Shown: in pieces, positions 33,350 to 43,504 of the stretch
Position numbering within the stretch: position 1 is the first letter of the stretch
How the letters are laid out: each line of letters begins with the position of its first letter
NCBI GenBank assembly: GCA_024509875.1
Contig: JAMPIV010011338.1
Coordinates: 434,001-498,000 of the forward strand
From: Oreohelix idahoensis
Taxonomy: Eukaryota > Mollusca > Gastropoda > Stylommatophora > Oreohelicidae
Length of the DNA: 64,000 nucleotides
Direction of reading: 5' to 3'
The notes under the pieces: model-generated
Seen by the model: only the letters and a program-made list of their open reading frames with translations
What the model was told of the DNA's origin: nothing
Database searches by the model: none
Translations under genes and position numbers: made by a program

Positions 33350-36223
33350 TCATTCAGAATCCGTAGGATGTCTGGACAACGTGTCGGCTATGACGTTTTC
33401 AGTTCCAGGTATCGACTGTATCTCGAACTCGTAGGGTTGCAACGTAATAGCAAATCGTGCAAGTTTAGCACTTTTATGATTTGAGCGACGTAATGCTGCC
33501 ACTGATTTCTGATCAGTCTGGATCAGGAATGGAGATCCCAGCAAAAACTTTTCCAACTTGGTAATTGCCCAGATTACGGAGAGCAATTCTCGGTCCACAG
33601 TGGAATATTTCGTCTCCGGAGGTTTCAGTTTGCGTGAGATATACAGTACAGGGTGAAGGACATCATCATGATATTGCAGTAGACACGCCCCGAGTCCGTA
33701 ATTACTCGCATCTGTACGTAGAACAAACTTTTTAGAAGCATCTGGTAATCTTAAAACAGGTGGGCATGAAAAAATTTTTAAGATAGTGCGAGAAGTTTTG
33801 TCACATTCGTCTGTCCAATTTATCCTCAAAGGCATGTTCTTCTTTAGTAACGAAGACAGGACAGCCGTGATGGATGATAGGTGAGGTACAAATCTGCTAT
33901 AGTATTGGATTAAACCTAACAGACTCCTAACCTGTTTCTTCGTTTGAGGAACAGATAAATTTAATATTTTAGAAACCGTACTGGGAATTGTTTGGATACG
34001 TCCCGATCCAATAATGTGCCCCAGGAATGTTATCTCATTACACGCTATTTGAATTTTAGTTGGTTTAGCGGTTAAATGGTTATCCCGCAATATTTCCAAA
34101 ACTGATTTAAGACCCAAAAAATGTTCCTCAAATGATGAACTAAACAAACATATGTCGTCAATATAGGTAATTATATCTGATCTACCTGCTAAAATTTTTC
34201 GCATCATGCGAATAAAGGTAGCTGGAGCATTCATTAGCCCAAAAGGCATCACCTTCCACTGGTAAAGACCTTGTGGAGTTGAGAATGCTGTGTAGTATTT
34301 GGCTCTTTCGGTTAGTTGAATCTGCCAATAACCTTTAGTTAAGTCAATTTTAGTGAAAAGTGTAGCATTGGATAGACGAGGAAGTAAATCGTCAAGGATA
34401 GGATGTGGTTCGCTATCCGGTACTGTCTGCGCATTAAGTTTCCTATAGTCAACACATAAACGTATGTTGTTGTCCTTTTTCCGGACAATGACTAAAGGAG
34501 AAGAAAATGGAGATGTACTAGTCTCAATAATACCTAATGATATCATCTGTTCGAGTTCCTGAGATGTCTTACTCAGAAAATGTAGAGGTACAGAATAAGG
34601 ATGAACACGAATTGGTGTATCATCGTTCAGAATAATATCGTGACTAATTACAGATGTGCAACCCGGTACATCAGTTAACACATCTGGGAAAGATTGTAGA
34701 AGATCAGCAACGCGTTGATGCTGTTGCGGTGTAACCGTAGAAGAAATGGTCACATCACGCCAAGATTCAGTAGATTGGACAGTAAGTACAGGTAAAGGCA
34801 TCTGCACTTCAGGAAAAGAAGATTCTTCCTCCTGTATAACAGATAGATTAGAATAATGACAAGTAGATACAGTATTGTCATCTAATTCATGAAAAATTGA
34901 CTGTAAGTGTATAGGACGTGTATGAAATTGCTTGAGCATATTAATATGGAATATCTTTCTGTGTCCCTTGATATCTAAGACGTAATCAACGTCTGAAATT
35001 TTATCAGTAACCTTATAAGGACCAGTCCATGAGATCAATAACTTATTGTTATTGTGAGGGAGTAATACATAAGCCTCATCGCCTGGGAATAATTGGCGTA
35101 ATCGTCTAGATCGATTTTGTATAGATCGAGCCTTAGCTTTTGCAGCCTCAGAAGAAGCTGTTGCCAATTGGCAAGACTCAATAATATTATTTCGAAGATT
35201 AATCACATACTCATAAGATGACTGAGTGTCCTGAGTCATCTCTGCATCAATTAATAAATCTTTTATCAGTCCCATAGGACCTCTCGGAGGGGCACCAAAA
35301 ACTAACTCAAAGGGAGAGAAGCCAGTTTGTTCATGTGGCACCTCTCGGTAAGCAAATAGGACAGCTGGGAGTGCTCTGTCCCAGTCCTGAGGGTGTTTAA
35401 CAGTAACCTTATGTAAAAGTTGCTTAAGCGTACGGTTAAGTCTTTCAACTGCACCGTTACTCATGGGATGATAAATACTACTCAAATTCCTATCAATGTT
35501 CCAGGTTTTCATTACCTCCTTCATGGTATCGGATATAAACTGCGACCCATGGTCAGATAATAATTTTCTAGGAAACCCTATTCTAGAGAAAATTAGATGT
35601 AATGCATCAGCTACATCTGTGGTAGTGGTTGTCTTCAATGGAATGGCTTCTGGCCATCGTGTGCATAAATCAATGCACGTGAGAACAAATCTATGTCCTC
35701 TCGCAGATGGTAGAAGTGGACCAATTATGTCTATGGCCATCTTGTCAAAAGGTCGTACTGAGATATCGCAAGCCTGAATAGGCGCCGTGTGAAAAGCTCC
35801 ACGTGCTTTCACTTCCTGGCACGTAGTACAAGAACGTACATACTGCGAAATATCACGTGACACTCCTGGCCAAAAGAATGAAGATAATACTCGAGATCGT
35901 GTTCGAGTATATCCCATATGTCCTGCACACTGCGAGTCATGCGCGTGTTGAAGAATGTACCGTCTAAAAGCAGCCGGTACCATCACTTGTTGTTTTACCA
36001 GTGATTTATCACTAAAACATCTAATTAGTATATCATTTTTCATAATAAACCAATGTTTGTTCTTATTACCTGAAGTTAAATTATCAACCTTATTAACTAG
36101 GTTAAAAAATTTATTTAGAGATTTGTCATTTTTTTTGTTTGTTAGCAAATGATTCCCTGTCAATAGGTGAATTGACCTCAATATCCTCCTGTTTTTCTGC
36201 ATCCATCTTATTATCATTGACAC
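33350..36223 (-). CDS. pol: Pol polyprotein: integrase, reverse transcriptase, RNase H (957 aa)
   Basis: This enzyme polyprotein copies the element's RNA and inserts the cDNA. Integrase comes first. An HHCC zinc-binding segment (HAHDSQCAGH...CTTC) lies at about 93-136, and the catalytic triad is D165, D224 and E260, with the usual 35 residues between the last two. A linker contains FPGDEAYVLLP and WTGPYKVTDKI at about 379-410. Reverse transcriptase follows at about 530-750 with LFTKIDLTKGYWQI (D627), FGLMNAPATF and the YIDD box at 687-690. RNase H lies at about 830-950 with D838, E879, D904 and D947. Canonical Gypsy Pol has integrase last, so this order marks a Gmr1-like element. All catalytic residues are present. 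The ORF overlaps Gag by 98 nt in the +1 frame, suggesting frameshifting or reinitiation. The Met at 36223 may not be the real start. Confidence 0.93.
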   Translation of the reverse strand: MSMIIRWMQKNRRILRSIHLLTGNHLLTNKKNDKSLNKFFNLVNKVDNLTSGNKNKHWFIMKNDILIRCFSDKSLVKQQVMVPAAFRRYILQHAHDSQCAGHMGYTRTRSRVLSSFFWPGVSRDISQYVRSCTTCQEVKARGAFHTAPIQACDISVRPFDKMAIDIIGPLLPSARGHRFVLTCIDLCTRWPEAIPLKTTTTTDVADALHLIFSRIGFPRKLLSDHGSQFISDTMKEVMKTWNIDRNLSSIYHPMSNGAVERLNRTLKQLLHKVTVKHPQDWDRALPAVLFAYREVPHEQTGFSPFELVFGAPPRGPMGLIKDLLIDAEMTQDTQSSYEYVINLRNNIIESCQLATASSEAAKAKARSIQNRSRRLRQLFPGDEAYVLLPHNNNKLLISWTGPYKVTDKISDVDYVLDIKGHRKIFHINMLKQFHTRPIHLQSIFHELDDNTVSTCHYSNLSVIQEEESSFPEVQMPLPVLTVQSTESWRDVTISSTVTPQQHQRVADLLQSFPDVLTDVPGCTSVISHDIILNDDTPIRVHPYSVPLHFLSKTSQELEQMISLGIIETSTSPFSSPLVIVRKKDNNIRLCVDYRKLNAQTVPDSEPHPILDDLLPRLSNATLFTKIDLTKGYWQIQLTERAKYYTAFSTPQGLYQWKVMPFGLMNAPATFIRMMRKILAGRSDIITYIDDICLFSSSFEEHFLGLKSVLEILRDNHLTAKPTKIQIACNEITFLGHIIGSGRIQTIPSTVSKILNLSVPQTKKQVRSLLGLIQYYSRFVPHLSSITAVLSSLLKKNMPLRINWTDECDKTSRTILKIFSCPPVLRLPDASKKFVLRTDASNYGLGACLLQYHDDVLHPVLYISRKLKPPETKYSTVDRELLSVIWAITKLEKFLLGSPFLIQTDQKSVAALRRSNHKSAKLARFAITLQPYEFEIQSIPGTENVIADTLSRHPTDSE

Positions 36224-38141
36224 TCTCCATGAGCATAGTCTGAGCTCTAGTTGTCACGGCGTTTCCAGTGCATAGATTGTGTCTCTCCCATTCAATAATA
36301 TCTTCTGGTGAACAATCCTTGCTGCCGTGTATGCGACCCACCATAAGGTCTGCTATTGGCTTTTTCAGCATGCATACCTTCACGTTACCTGTGAAAAAAG
36401 GTGTGTTAACATGGATAATAGCTGTGGGGTAAAACTCAATAGTTCCCCCAAAAGTCATGCAACGGACATATTCCCCCGTTGCACAGCTAGGATGTACTAG
36501 CGACTGTCGCACTCCAATGGTTGTGGACCCCGAGTCTCTCAATACAGAAACTATGGAACCGTTTACTATCCCTCTGTTAAAAATCAGAGAGCCTGTTCCA
36601 TCATTGGCTGCAAGACCTACTTCTGGTGTAATGTGTCCGCAGTTTAGCACTGTCTCCTTTGCCTTCTGAAAAATAAGATTGCATTGTGGGCAACTATTTG
36701 CCACGTTATAATTTATAGCAAAGCATGCAGCAGAAGAATTCATTGTATTATCGTTAGGTGGAACTTGAACCTTGGGGGTGATATCATTTGTCACTGCTGC
36801 CCCGGTATTATGGTTATAATGTGAAGATCCACGAGAATGAGAACGATTACGAGAATAATTAGTTGAATTATCTCGTTGTCGTCTATTATAATTGTTATCT
36901 CGATGTCTCGAGTTATAATTATCGCTATTCTTCCAATTGTTACCATTATTATATTGATATGACCGATTATAACTTGAGTTACGAGGATTACTGTTGTGTC
37001 TTGACTGAGGTGAATAATTTCTGGTTTGTTGTCTTCCTCTATTAAAGTTATTGTTAAAGTTATTCTGTCCCTTATGAAAATTAATGTCATAGTTTCCTTT
37101 GAACCTACCTCTGTCCACACTGTGTGTTCTAGGTTTGTTATGATTATGATATGCCATATTGGAGGCTACAGGAAGAGGTTCTCTTATCAACGAGCCAGAA
37201 ATATTAGAATTCGGATGTGCTGTGCAGTAATTTAAAGAAATTTTTTCTAAATCATCAATAGTTTCTGGTTTTCTTTCTTGCAGATAAGCAAAGAATGGTG
37301 GGCTGACAGAAGATAATACTTTATCCCTCAATAATAAATCAACTAATTTGTCGTAAGATTTGTTGACACCTGCCAGTTCAACCCATCTGTTAAAAGTATT
37401 GCGCATGTTAGCAATAAAACCTGTGAAATCTTTATTGTTATCTGGCAACAAACTTTTGAAACGTAGTCTACATGCCTCTTCGTTCAAGTGGAAACGACGT
37501 AATAACAACGTCTTAATGGCCTCATAATCTGTGGCTAATGTAGGATCAATGTTTTGTGCTGCACTTGCAGGTTCGCCATCCAGAAATTCCTTAAGTTTAA
37601 GTGCCCATGCAGTTTTGTCAAGGTTATTGACCTTACATATATCCTCAAAGCGCGCCAGCCACGATGAAAGGTCGTCCACGTGTAATTTGAATGGTGGTAA
37701 TTTAAAGTAATAATAATTGCCCTTAAGTCGGGTGGATGAAGATCCAGATTGAGCATTATCATTTTGGCTTGCTGCAGCACTCTGCGAATTAAGTTTTGCT
37801 GTTTCCAATTTAAGCCGTTGCAATTCCATTTCTTGCTGTAGTATGATTTCTTGTCGTTTCAATTTATTCTCTTCTTCAATCCGTAGGATTTCATCTCTTG
37901 CCACCTTTCTTTCTTCTTCTTGTCTTAATTCTGCTTTCTTTTCCGCCTGTTTTCTTTCAAGTTCTTCCATCTCTGCTTTAGCAATAGCTTTTCTTTCCTC
38001 CTCTTCTGCCTTAGCAAAAGCTTTCTTTTCCTCCTCTTCTGCCTTATATTTTGTAAATTCAGCCAATGCATAAGCCTCGAGAAGTTCTCCTTTTTTTCCA
38101 AAATCCTTACCATTTTTAATAAAATAGTCTAAGTTAAGCAT
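36126..38141 (-). CDS. gag: Gag-protease polyprotein (671 aa)
   Basis: This is the structural protein that forms the retrotransposon particle. Residues about 22-115 form a highly charged coiled coil rich in KAEEEE and KAELRQEEER. Residues about 145-310 are a Gag capsid-type domain (YFKLPPFKLHVDDLSSWLAR and LLLRRFHLNEEACRLRFKSL). Residues 340-445 form an Arg/Asn/Ser-rich nucleic-acid-binding stretch that replaces a canonical CCHC zinc knuckle. A CPQC...CGH cluster lies at 484-503. A retropepsin-like aspartic protease follows, with its active site in LRDSGSTTIG (DSG at 536-538). Protease is thus carried on Gag rather than on Pol. The ORF is intact, and its stop at 36126 lies inside the start of Pol. 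Confidence 0.88.
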   Translation of the reverse strand: MLNLDYFIKNGKDFGKKGELLEAYALAEFTKYKAEEEEKKAFAKAEEEERKAIAKAEMEELERKQAEKKAELRQEEERKVARDEILRIEEENKLKRQEIILQQEMELQRLKLETAKLNSQSAAASQNDNAQSGSSSTRLKGNYYYFKLPPFKLHVDDLSSWLARFEDICKVNNLDKTAWALKLKEFLDGEPASAAQNIDPTLATDYEAIKTLLLRRFHLNEEACRLRFKSLLPDNNKDFTGFIANMRNTFNRWVELAGVNKSYDKLVDLLLRDKVLSSVSPPFFAYLQERKPETIDDLEKISLNYCTAHPNSNISGSLIREPLPVASNMAYHNHNKPRTHSVDRGRFKGNYDINFHKGQNNFNNNFNRGRQQTRNYSPQSRHNSNPRNSSYNRSYQYNNGNNWKNSDNYNSRHRDNNYNRRQRDNSTNYSRNRSHSRGSSHYNHNTGAAVTNDITPKVQVPPNDNTMNSSAACFAINYNVANSCPQCNLIFQKAKETVLNCGHITPEVGLAANDGTGSLIFNRGIVNGSIVSVLRDSGSTTIGVRQSLVHPSCATGEYVRCMTFGGTIEFYPTAIIHVNTPFFTGNVKVCMLKKPIADLMVGRIHGSKDCSPEDIIEWERHNLCTGNAVTTRAQTMLMESVNDNKMDAEKQEDIEVNSPIDRESFANKQKK

Positions 38142-39612
38142 CTTGAAGTTAATTTATTTAAGTATTCAATTACTTATGTCTTGTAATCACCACTAGAATC
38201 TATGTCGATAATTATAATTACTCAACGAATGAATAATTATTATAAGAAATTGTAATATTCCTGTATTGTTAATTATAAGTTCCACAATCTATAATATTTT
38301 GTAAAAATATTATATATATACTCACTGATATCTATCATAAATAGTTATGATAGTTAGTTATATAAGCTGCTGAAATTATATCAAGTGCTTAATATTAATA
38401 TTTAATAATTATGTGTATTATCCCTAAATAATTAGTCTTAATTGTCACTAAGTTCACAATATAGTACTGAGAAAGTGTACTAATTTATATTAAATATGTA
38501 TTAATATGTTATATAAAGTTTTAATAATTAATCATTATATATTATGCCAGAATCATGAGGCATAAAGTGCATTGCCCATTTCTAGGACCACTACTGCAAA
38601 TATGTGCAAAGTCCCTAATTCCTCATCAAAGCTGATAAAAATTTAATCATATTCATCTACACTATTATTAATGAAGAAATTACAGCATTAATATTAAATT
38701 ATAAAAGGATGAAATGAAGACAAACAATACAATGGGTTAACCAAGGATTACGAAATAGTATTACCATACGACAAGACATTTTCACAATAAAAAATGCATT
38801 AATAACTAAGTGGTATAAAACGGAAGTGAGAGATTAAGAATGAACTGAATAGAAAGTTAAGCTGTGTACGTAACAAATAGTGACGTCACAGGACTCATTT
38901 GACGTTAATACAATACATTTAATTAAAATTAAAGATAGCTAGATCAGAATAAACAAGATAGATTACGAACATAAGACTGTAAATGAATAAAAATAAGAAC
39001 CAAATACACCAGAAAACACCAGTTATAACATGACTATACACCTAACATGCAAAGTGAATTAATGAAAGTCCGAACGAACCGATCACCGATAATGATAATT
39101 CGACGCTTTCTTCGCGAGGTGCTATTAATTCACAGCCTTAGGAACATTCAGAATGAATATCGGCATCCTCAGAGCCATTTTATTCATTCCAAACCGCCAC
39201 CCATCCATACCCGCTACATGAAAAGGACAGGAACAATATTTAACATGGATACAACGAAAAAAGAACATGGCGTTATTTGGACAAACAGGACGAAATATTT
39301 TAACCTTTAAAATCAGTGACTTATCTTGTTTTGGCGGTAATATCGTACATTATATGCTTCGCCGACAGACTCGAGAGTTTGTTCGTATCATTGAGAAAGT
39401 CAGCAATAGGTTTCATTTGATGTTTGAAAGCTTCAAATAAATTTTTTTTTGATGGACATTGTCAGCTGCTGGCTTTTCCAACCGTTCATGCTGTCGTCAA
39501 GGGCATGACGTCACCGGTGTATTTGCAAATAATGTCCATTTCGATCGAAAGGAATTTAGTTCTTTCAACTCGTTAATATTTGAAATTATCCACGCCACAT
39601 CTGGCCGCCAGC
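38142..39612. other. Gypsy 5' leader with primer-binding-site candidate
   Basis: A ~1.47-kb AT-rich leader lies between the 5' LTR and Gag. On the minus strand, TGGCGGCCAGATGTGG starts two bases inside the LTR (39610 downward), the expected place for a tRNA primer site. I cannot name the tRNA. No conserved ORF is seen here. Confidence 0.6.
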
Positions 39613-40474
39613 TGATAAAGGACGGGGACAGATAAGGCCGAGCTGGTTTAGAGCTGGTTATGTATTTTGTTTAATCGCGAATGCGTGCTTCGTCCGGTTA
39701 TCATCTTGGAGTAAGGGTCAACGTTATATTGATTAATCATTTGTTGAATGTCCAAGAATACATTCGTTCCCTTCGGAGCTCATCATATAGATACATATTT
39801 TTCCTATCAGAAGAGTTCTTCATTTGCATAATCATCAACATTGGCAAATGCAGCAAATAGCTGTAACGTATCGATGTGATAAAGTCCTCAATTCAGAGTC
39901 CATGAATTTATTTACAGTTCACACATAAGACATTCACGTAGGTACACGTTCATATATAGTTCATATATAGTTCATTAGGAATTACATGCATAGTATTCAT
40001 GTCCGTCCGTGTCAAAACAATATGTCAGATGAACATCGTGGCTATATACGTGCGCTGTTGTAGTCAACAGCCAGAAATGATCACATGAGTTCTTGACATC
40101 TACAATTTGAATCATAATACGATTCTCCTTCCATTATCTAGTTTAATTTAATTAATCTCATACTTAGATTAATTTCCGAACTGACCCTGAAGTCTACATC
40201 GATTCATCTATATAATATAGGCTATATACTCAGCCTTATTTCCTTGGAAGAAATACAAGACACGACCTTCTTGCTTGACGGATAGCGTAACAAAGGCCCT
40301 GTAACCAAGTCACCCGGCGTGACCTTCCCAACGCGAATGCGTCATAATCTCCGCATATATTTCGCGTTCACTATACCGTAAAATATCGACATATTCTATA
40401 AATATTAATGACCTCTAAACGTTGCGCATGGGTAAACCCCAGCAGACGCCGTCATTTAAAATAACACCGTAACA
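39613..40474 (-). repeat. Gypsy 5' LTR
   Basis: 862 bp with TG...CA ends, nearly identical to 31352-32213. On the minus strand it begins TGTTACGGTGTTATTTTAAA and should hold the element promoter, but no single convincing TATA box could be chosen among its AT-rich words. Confidence 0.95.
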
Positions 40475-40513
40475 ATCACCTCCCTTTGATAATATTTACT
40501 CTGTATCAGTCAT

Positions 40514-41868
40514 AGTGCTGAACAGCTTACTAAAAGTCTACTTAATTTTTTAAAAGGCAAATGACAGTGATATTAAAGACTGCCGTGGTCAAAGCAATGA
40601 CATCGCCAGCAACATGAGTGGCAAGTTTATAGGATTACAAGCCCGAATTAAAGAGATGAATAAGTTTGCGCATTACATTCCGTGTTTTGCACATTCACTA
40701 AATTTGGTTGGAAAATGTGCTGCTGAAGGTTGTCAAGAAGCAGTCATTTTCTTTGGATTTGTTGAAAGGCGGTACATCTTCTTTTCTGCTTCTACCTACC
40801 GGTGGGGTCTCCTTTCTACTGCATTGTGTGCTGGCGGTACTCATAATAAGTCCCATTTGCCCTTTATGAAAAGACTGTCAGATACCAGGTGGTCCGCTCG
40901 GGAAAATGCAACAAAAGAACTTTTACACAGCTTTTCTGCAATAAAACAAGTCTTGGATGATATTTCAGATAACAGTGATCAGAAGGCAGAGTGTCGTCAA
41001 CAGGCTCGTGGTCTACTTTCATCCATGATGAAGTTAGATACAGGAATAATGATCATACTGTGGGATCAAGTATTACAGCGTTTTCAAATGACCAGTGCTT
41101 CTTTGCAATCTTCTGACCAAGATTTGAATACAGCTTGTGCACTCTATGAATCCCTGCGGGGGTATATTCAAGCTATGCGGACTACTTTTGCAGACATAGA
41201 GCAAAAGGCCAAGGATCTGACTGAGTGTGAACATTATCAAGAACAAACTCGAAGAAAACACAAACGAAATCGAGAGTATGATGATTTCAGTGGTTCCAGC
41301 ACACTTGATCCACTTGTTGAATCTCAAACGCCTTCTCAGCAGTTTAAAAGCTGAACATTTCTTGTCCTTATTTGATAGCTTGCTCTCTACCTTGTCAAAA
41401 CGCCAGAAAGCTTATCAAAAGTTGAATGATATGTTTGGATTCCTTCGTCAGTTACAGTCGTTTCGAGATCATCGAATATTATTAAATCATATCCGGAAGA
41501 TCTGGAAGAAAGTCTTTGTGAAGAACTTGTGCAATTTACAGAACTGTTGAAAACTGATCTTGCTTCTCATATTGGCACTACTCTAGACCTTGTAGAGTTA
41601 CAGTTTTACCGTTTGATAATTGACAATTCTTTGGAGTCTTGTTTTCCAAATGTAGAAATCGCCTTGCGCATCTACTTGTCACTAAATGGTAACCAACTGC
41701 AGTGGAGAACGATCATTTTCAAAACTGAAACTTATTAAAAATGAACTAAGGAGCACCATGGGTCAAAAGAGATTGAACAATCTCACACTAATGAGCATTG
41801 AACATAATTTAAACAATAATGTTGACTGTGTTGTTACTTTTAATAATGATAATTACTATGCAAATTAA
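40514..41868 (+). pseudogene. hAT transposase, C-terminal half (frameshifted)
   Basis: This continues the interrupted reading frame: AEQLTKSLLNFLKG, then CRGQSNDIASNMSGKF with the conserved CRGQS.D signature, PCFAHSLNLVGKCAAE, and MKRLSDTRWSAREN. It ends with the hAT C-terminal dimerisation motif NCSGERSFSKLKLIKNELR and LNNLTLMSIEHNL before a stop at 41868. A one-base insertion near 40563 and frame changes near 41345, 41490 and 41690 break it. Compared with the family, a short stretch around FFGFVERRYIFFSAS is normal. The decay is independent of the nested insertions. Confidence 0.85.
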
Positions 41869-41983
41869 AAATGTATGTGTTTAAATATATTTGTGTTGTT
41901 TTATTGGTTTTTTTTTAAATAGGGCCCCTTTCTTAACATATGCTACAGGCCCCGTTCTAGCTTAATCCGGCCCTGGCTGGCAG

Positions 41984-42260
41984 TATCATGTAACACAAAT
42001 TACTACAGAAACCACCGCTGTAAGAGAGCGTCAATGCTTTGATGCAGGCTCCGTGCAAGAGGACCGGCTGCAGTGGTGGCTCCGTGCCCCATAAAGAGGG
42101 GAAACGAAAGAATGAAGCCTGCACGGCAAAGTCTGTCAAGATTTCCTATGGCTATTCGCAAGACATCTTATTGTCATAAACCTGCTTTCTGGACGAGAAT
42201 ATATTTACCAGGTTGTTGTTTTTTTTGTTTTTTTTTTTGTAACCGAAAAGTGTATTTTTT
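41984..42260. other. Continuation of the hAT target sequence
   Basis: Pre-insertion sequence resumes after the duplicated GCTGGCAG with GTATCATGTAACACAAATTA. A T-rich tract lies near 42217-42238. No gene is seen. Confidence 0.4.
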
Positions 42261-42261
42261 T

Positions 42262-42575
42262 AATCATGTACGATGTCCGTTTTAATGTGGAACTAACGAC
42301 AAGAACCATACAAGCGCCAGTGAATCAAGAGATGAGAAGAAGACGTTGGCGATGGATAGAACACACATTGAGGGAACCTGTTGATAGCATTACAAGGCAG
42401 TCCTTGTTCTGGAATCCCCATGATAAGAGAAGTGCAGGCAGACCGAAGAACACATGGAGAAGAGAACTGGAGATAGAAATGACTGGGATGACGAAGGTAT
42501 GGATAGTTCATCAATGCTGAAGTTTGCTAAAGGCCAATGCTTCTTGGAGAGCTAAAGAAAGATGATTATGATGTT
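42262..42575 (+). pseudogene. LINE-A 3' fragment
   Basis: Encodes in one frame [60 protein letters not shown] and WRRELEIEM. The 3' end is GGAGAGCTAAAGAAAG with a GATGATTATGATG tail. It is 5'-truncated and lies about 230 bp upstream of the C-terminal exon of the CCDC96-like gene, inside its intron. Confidence 0.8.
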
Positions 42576-42805
42576 GGTTGTGAAAGACTGTCACCATTTC
42601 TTTTTGTGGAGCACGTTTAGCGCAGTCATATTCAGATCATACCTGTTCTTTTATTTGGTCACAATCATGTCTACTACGTTAATTGTTTACTCTATAACTG
42701 TTCTTTCTATTAATGTTCCCTGTCTGTCTGCAATGAAGTGTAACTGTTCACTTCAATAATCTCTATTTTTTTTTATATTTTTTTTTGTGCTTGTGCCACT
42801 CTCAG

Positions 42806-43069
42806 TGCCGAGATATTTTGTCACGGACGAAGCACGCCAGAGATGCCCTGAGAGCTGACAATGCCAAACTACGCCAGGACAGTGGCCTCCTTGGCAATGA
42901 GTTACTTCTGAGAGACTTTGAAGAACGAAAGGACGAGACAAGTGACCTCCGTAACAAACTGGGCGCGATGAAGATTAGACATCGGCAGTTGACCTATCAG
43001 TGTGACCAGATCAAGAATAACATTGAGCAGGCCCGCATAGCCCTAGCACCAAAAAAGTGGACATGTTAA
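42806..43069 (+). CDS. CCDC96: Terminal exon of the CCDC96/CFAP184-like protein
   Basis: After a T-rich tract and CTCAG, the exon reads CRDILSRTKHARDALRADNA, then KLRQDSGLLGNELLLRDFEE, and continues as a heptad-type coiled coil to a TAA at 43067-43069. That is 87 codons with phase 0 at its start, compatible with the phase-0 donor after 4191. The LRxDNxxLRQxxGLLGNxxLLRDFEE block is what I recall at the C-terminus of CCDC96-type DUF4201 proteins; CCDC113 lacks it as far as I remember. The protein works in the axoneme of motile cilia. An AATAAA at about 43503 is a possible polyadenylation signal. The intron before it is about 38.6 kb and transposon-filled. Confidence 0.65.
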   Translation, partial: CRDILSRTKHARDALRADNAKLRQDSGLLGNELLLRDFEERKDETSDLRNKLGAMKIRHRQLTYQCDQIKNNIEQARIALAPKKWTC

Positions 43070-43504
43070 CAGAATTTATCTCATACGTACACATTATTAT
43101 CTCATCTTCGTTGCTTCTCCCCTCCCCCCTTATTATTATTACGAGTATGTGCGTGCCTGGAAAAGATGCCAATAGGAAAATCCATTTTTGTTTCTGTACC
43201 ATGGCGTTCTGATTGGCCAGTGCTGTAAATGCGTTTATGCTGTTAAGACGTGTCTTTGTGAAATGTACAGATCGTTTTTTTTATATACGACTTGGCAAAC
43301 TTGGTGGAACACAGTTTTGTTTCCTGTGTAATAATTCTTATAAAGCAAACATAACTTCTTGCTCCATATTGTTCTCAGGGGTCTTTGTGGAGACAAATAA
43401 GGGATACTACTCCGCCAGGAATGCCATGAGAAGCGGTTAATATGAGGTTGCCATAAGAAGCGATTAATGGTGACCTCATATTCTATATGGAACGAAAAGG
43501 GAAA

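Larger units (their letters stand above)
31352..40474 (-). mobile_element. Complete Gmr1-like Ty3/Gypsy LTR retrotransposon (IN before RT)
   Basis: The element is 9.1 kb and flanked by a 5-bp duplication, ATCAC (31347-31351 and 40475-40479). Its two 862-bp LTRs differ at only about two positions by eye. Reading leftward, the order is 5' LTR (39613-40474), a primer-site-like TGGCGGCCAGATGTGG two bases inside it, a ~1.47-kb leader, Gag-protease (38141-36126), Pol with integrase first (36223-33350), a ~1.14-kb non-coding stretch, and the 3' LTR. No envelope ORF is present. Both ORFs are uninterrupted. The nearly identical LTRs imply a recent insertion. Confidence 0.92.
28466..40508 (-). mobile_element. 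Deletion-derivative LTR element inserted in hAT, itself split by Gypsy
   Basis: A 5-bp duplication, GTCAT, lies at 28461-28465 and 40509-40513. The element starts TGTAGAG and ends TATCA, so it has TG...CA ends. A ~1.88-kb terminal repeat spans 28466-30345. Its other copy is partial, at about 31070-31351 plus 40480-40508, and is interrupted by the Gypsy element. CGGGCGGTGTGGCAAC on the minus strand just inside 30346 suits a polypurine-tract position, so transcription is probably leftward. The interior (30346-31070) is AT-rich and has no coding sequence, so the coding region is deleted. The superfamily is unknown; BEL/Pao is a guess. Confidence 0.75.
23658..41975 (+). mobile_element. hAT transposon (ZMYM1-like transposase) with nested insertions
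   Basis: The left end CAGAGCCGGATTAA and the inverted right end CAGGGCCGGATTAA are matching terminal inverted repeats. They are flanked by an exact 8-bp duplication, GCTGGCAG, at 23650-23657 and 41976-41983, the hallmark length for hAT. GGGGCCCC-type blocks lie just inside both ends. The element's own sequence covers 23658-24166, 27339-28465 and 40514-41975, about 3.1 kb. The rest is later insertions, a LINE at 24167-27326 and an LTR-element stack at 28466-40508. It is oriented plus, like the host exons on either side. Confidence 0.92.

Noticed and set aside
37925..38113. Overlapping ORFs on both strands within gag and pol (for example 35496-35777 and 37026-37235)
   Set aside because: They are shadows of the intact Gypsy reading frames and lack motifs of their own.
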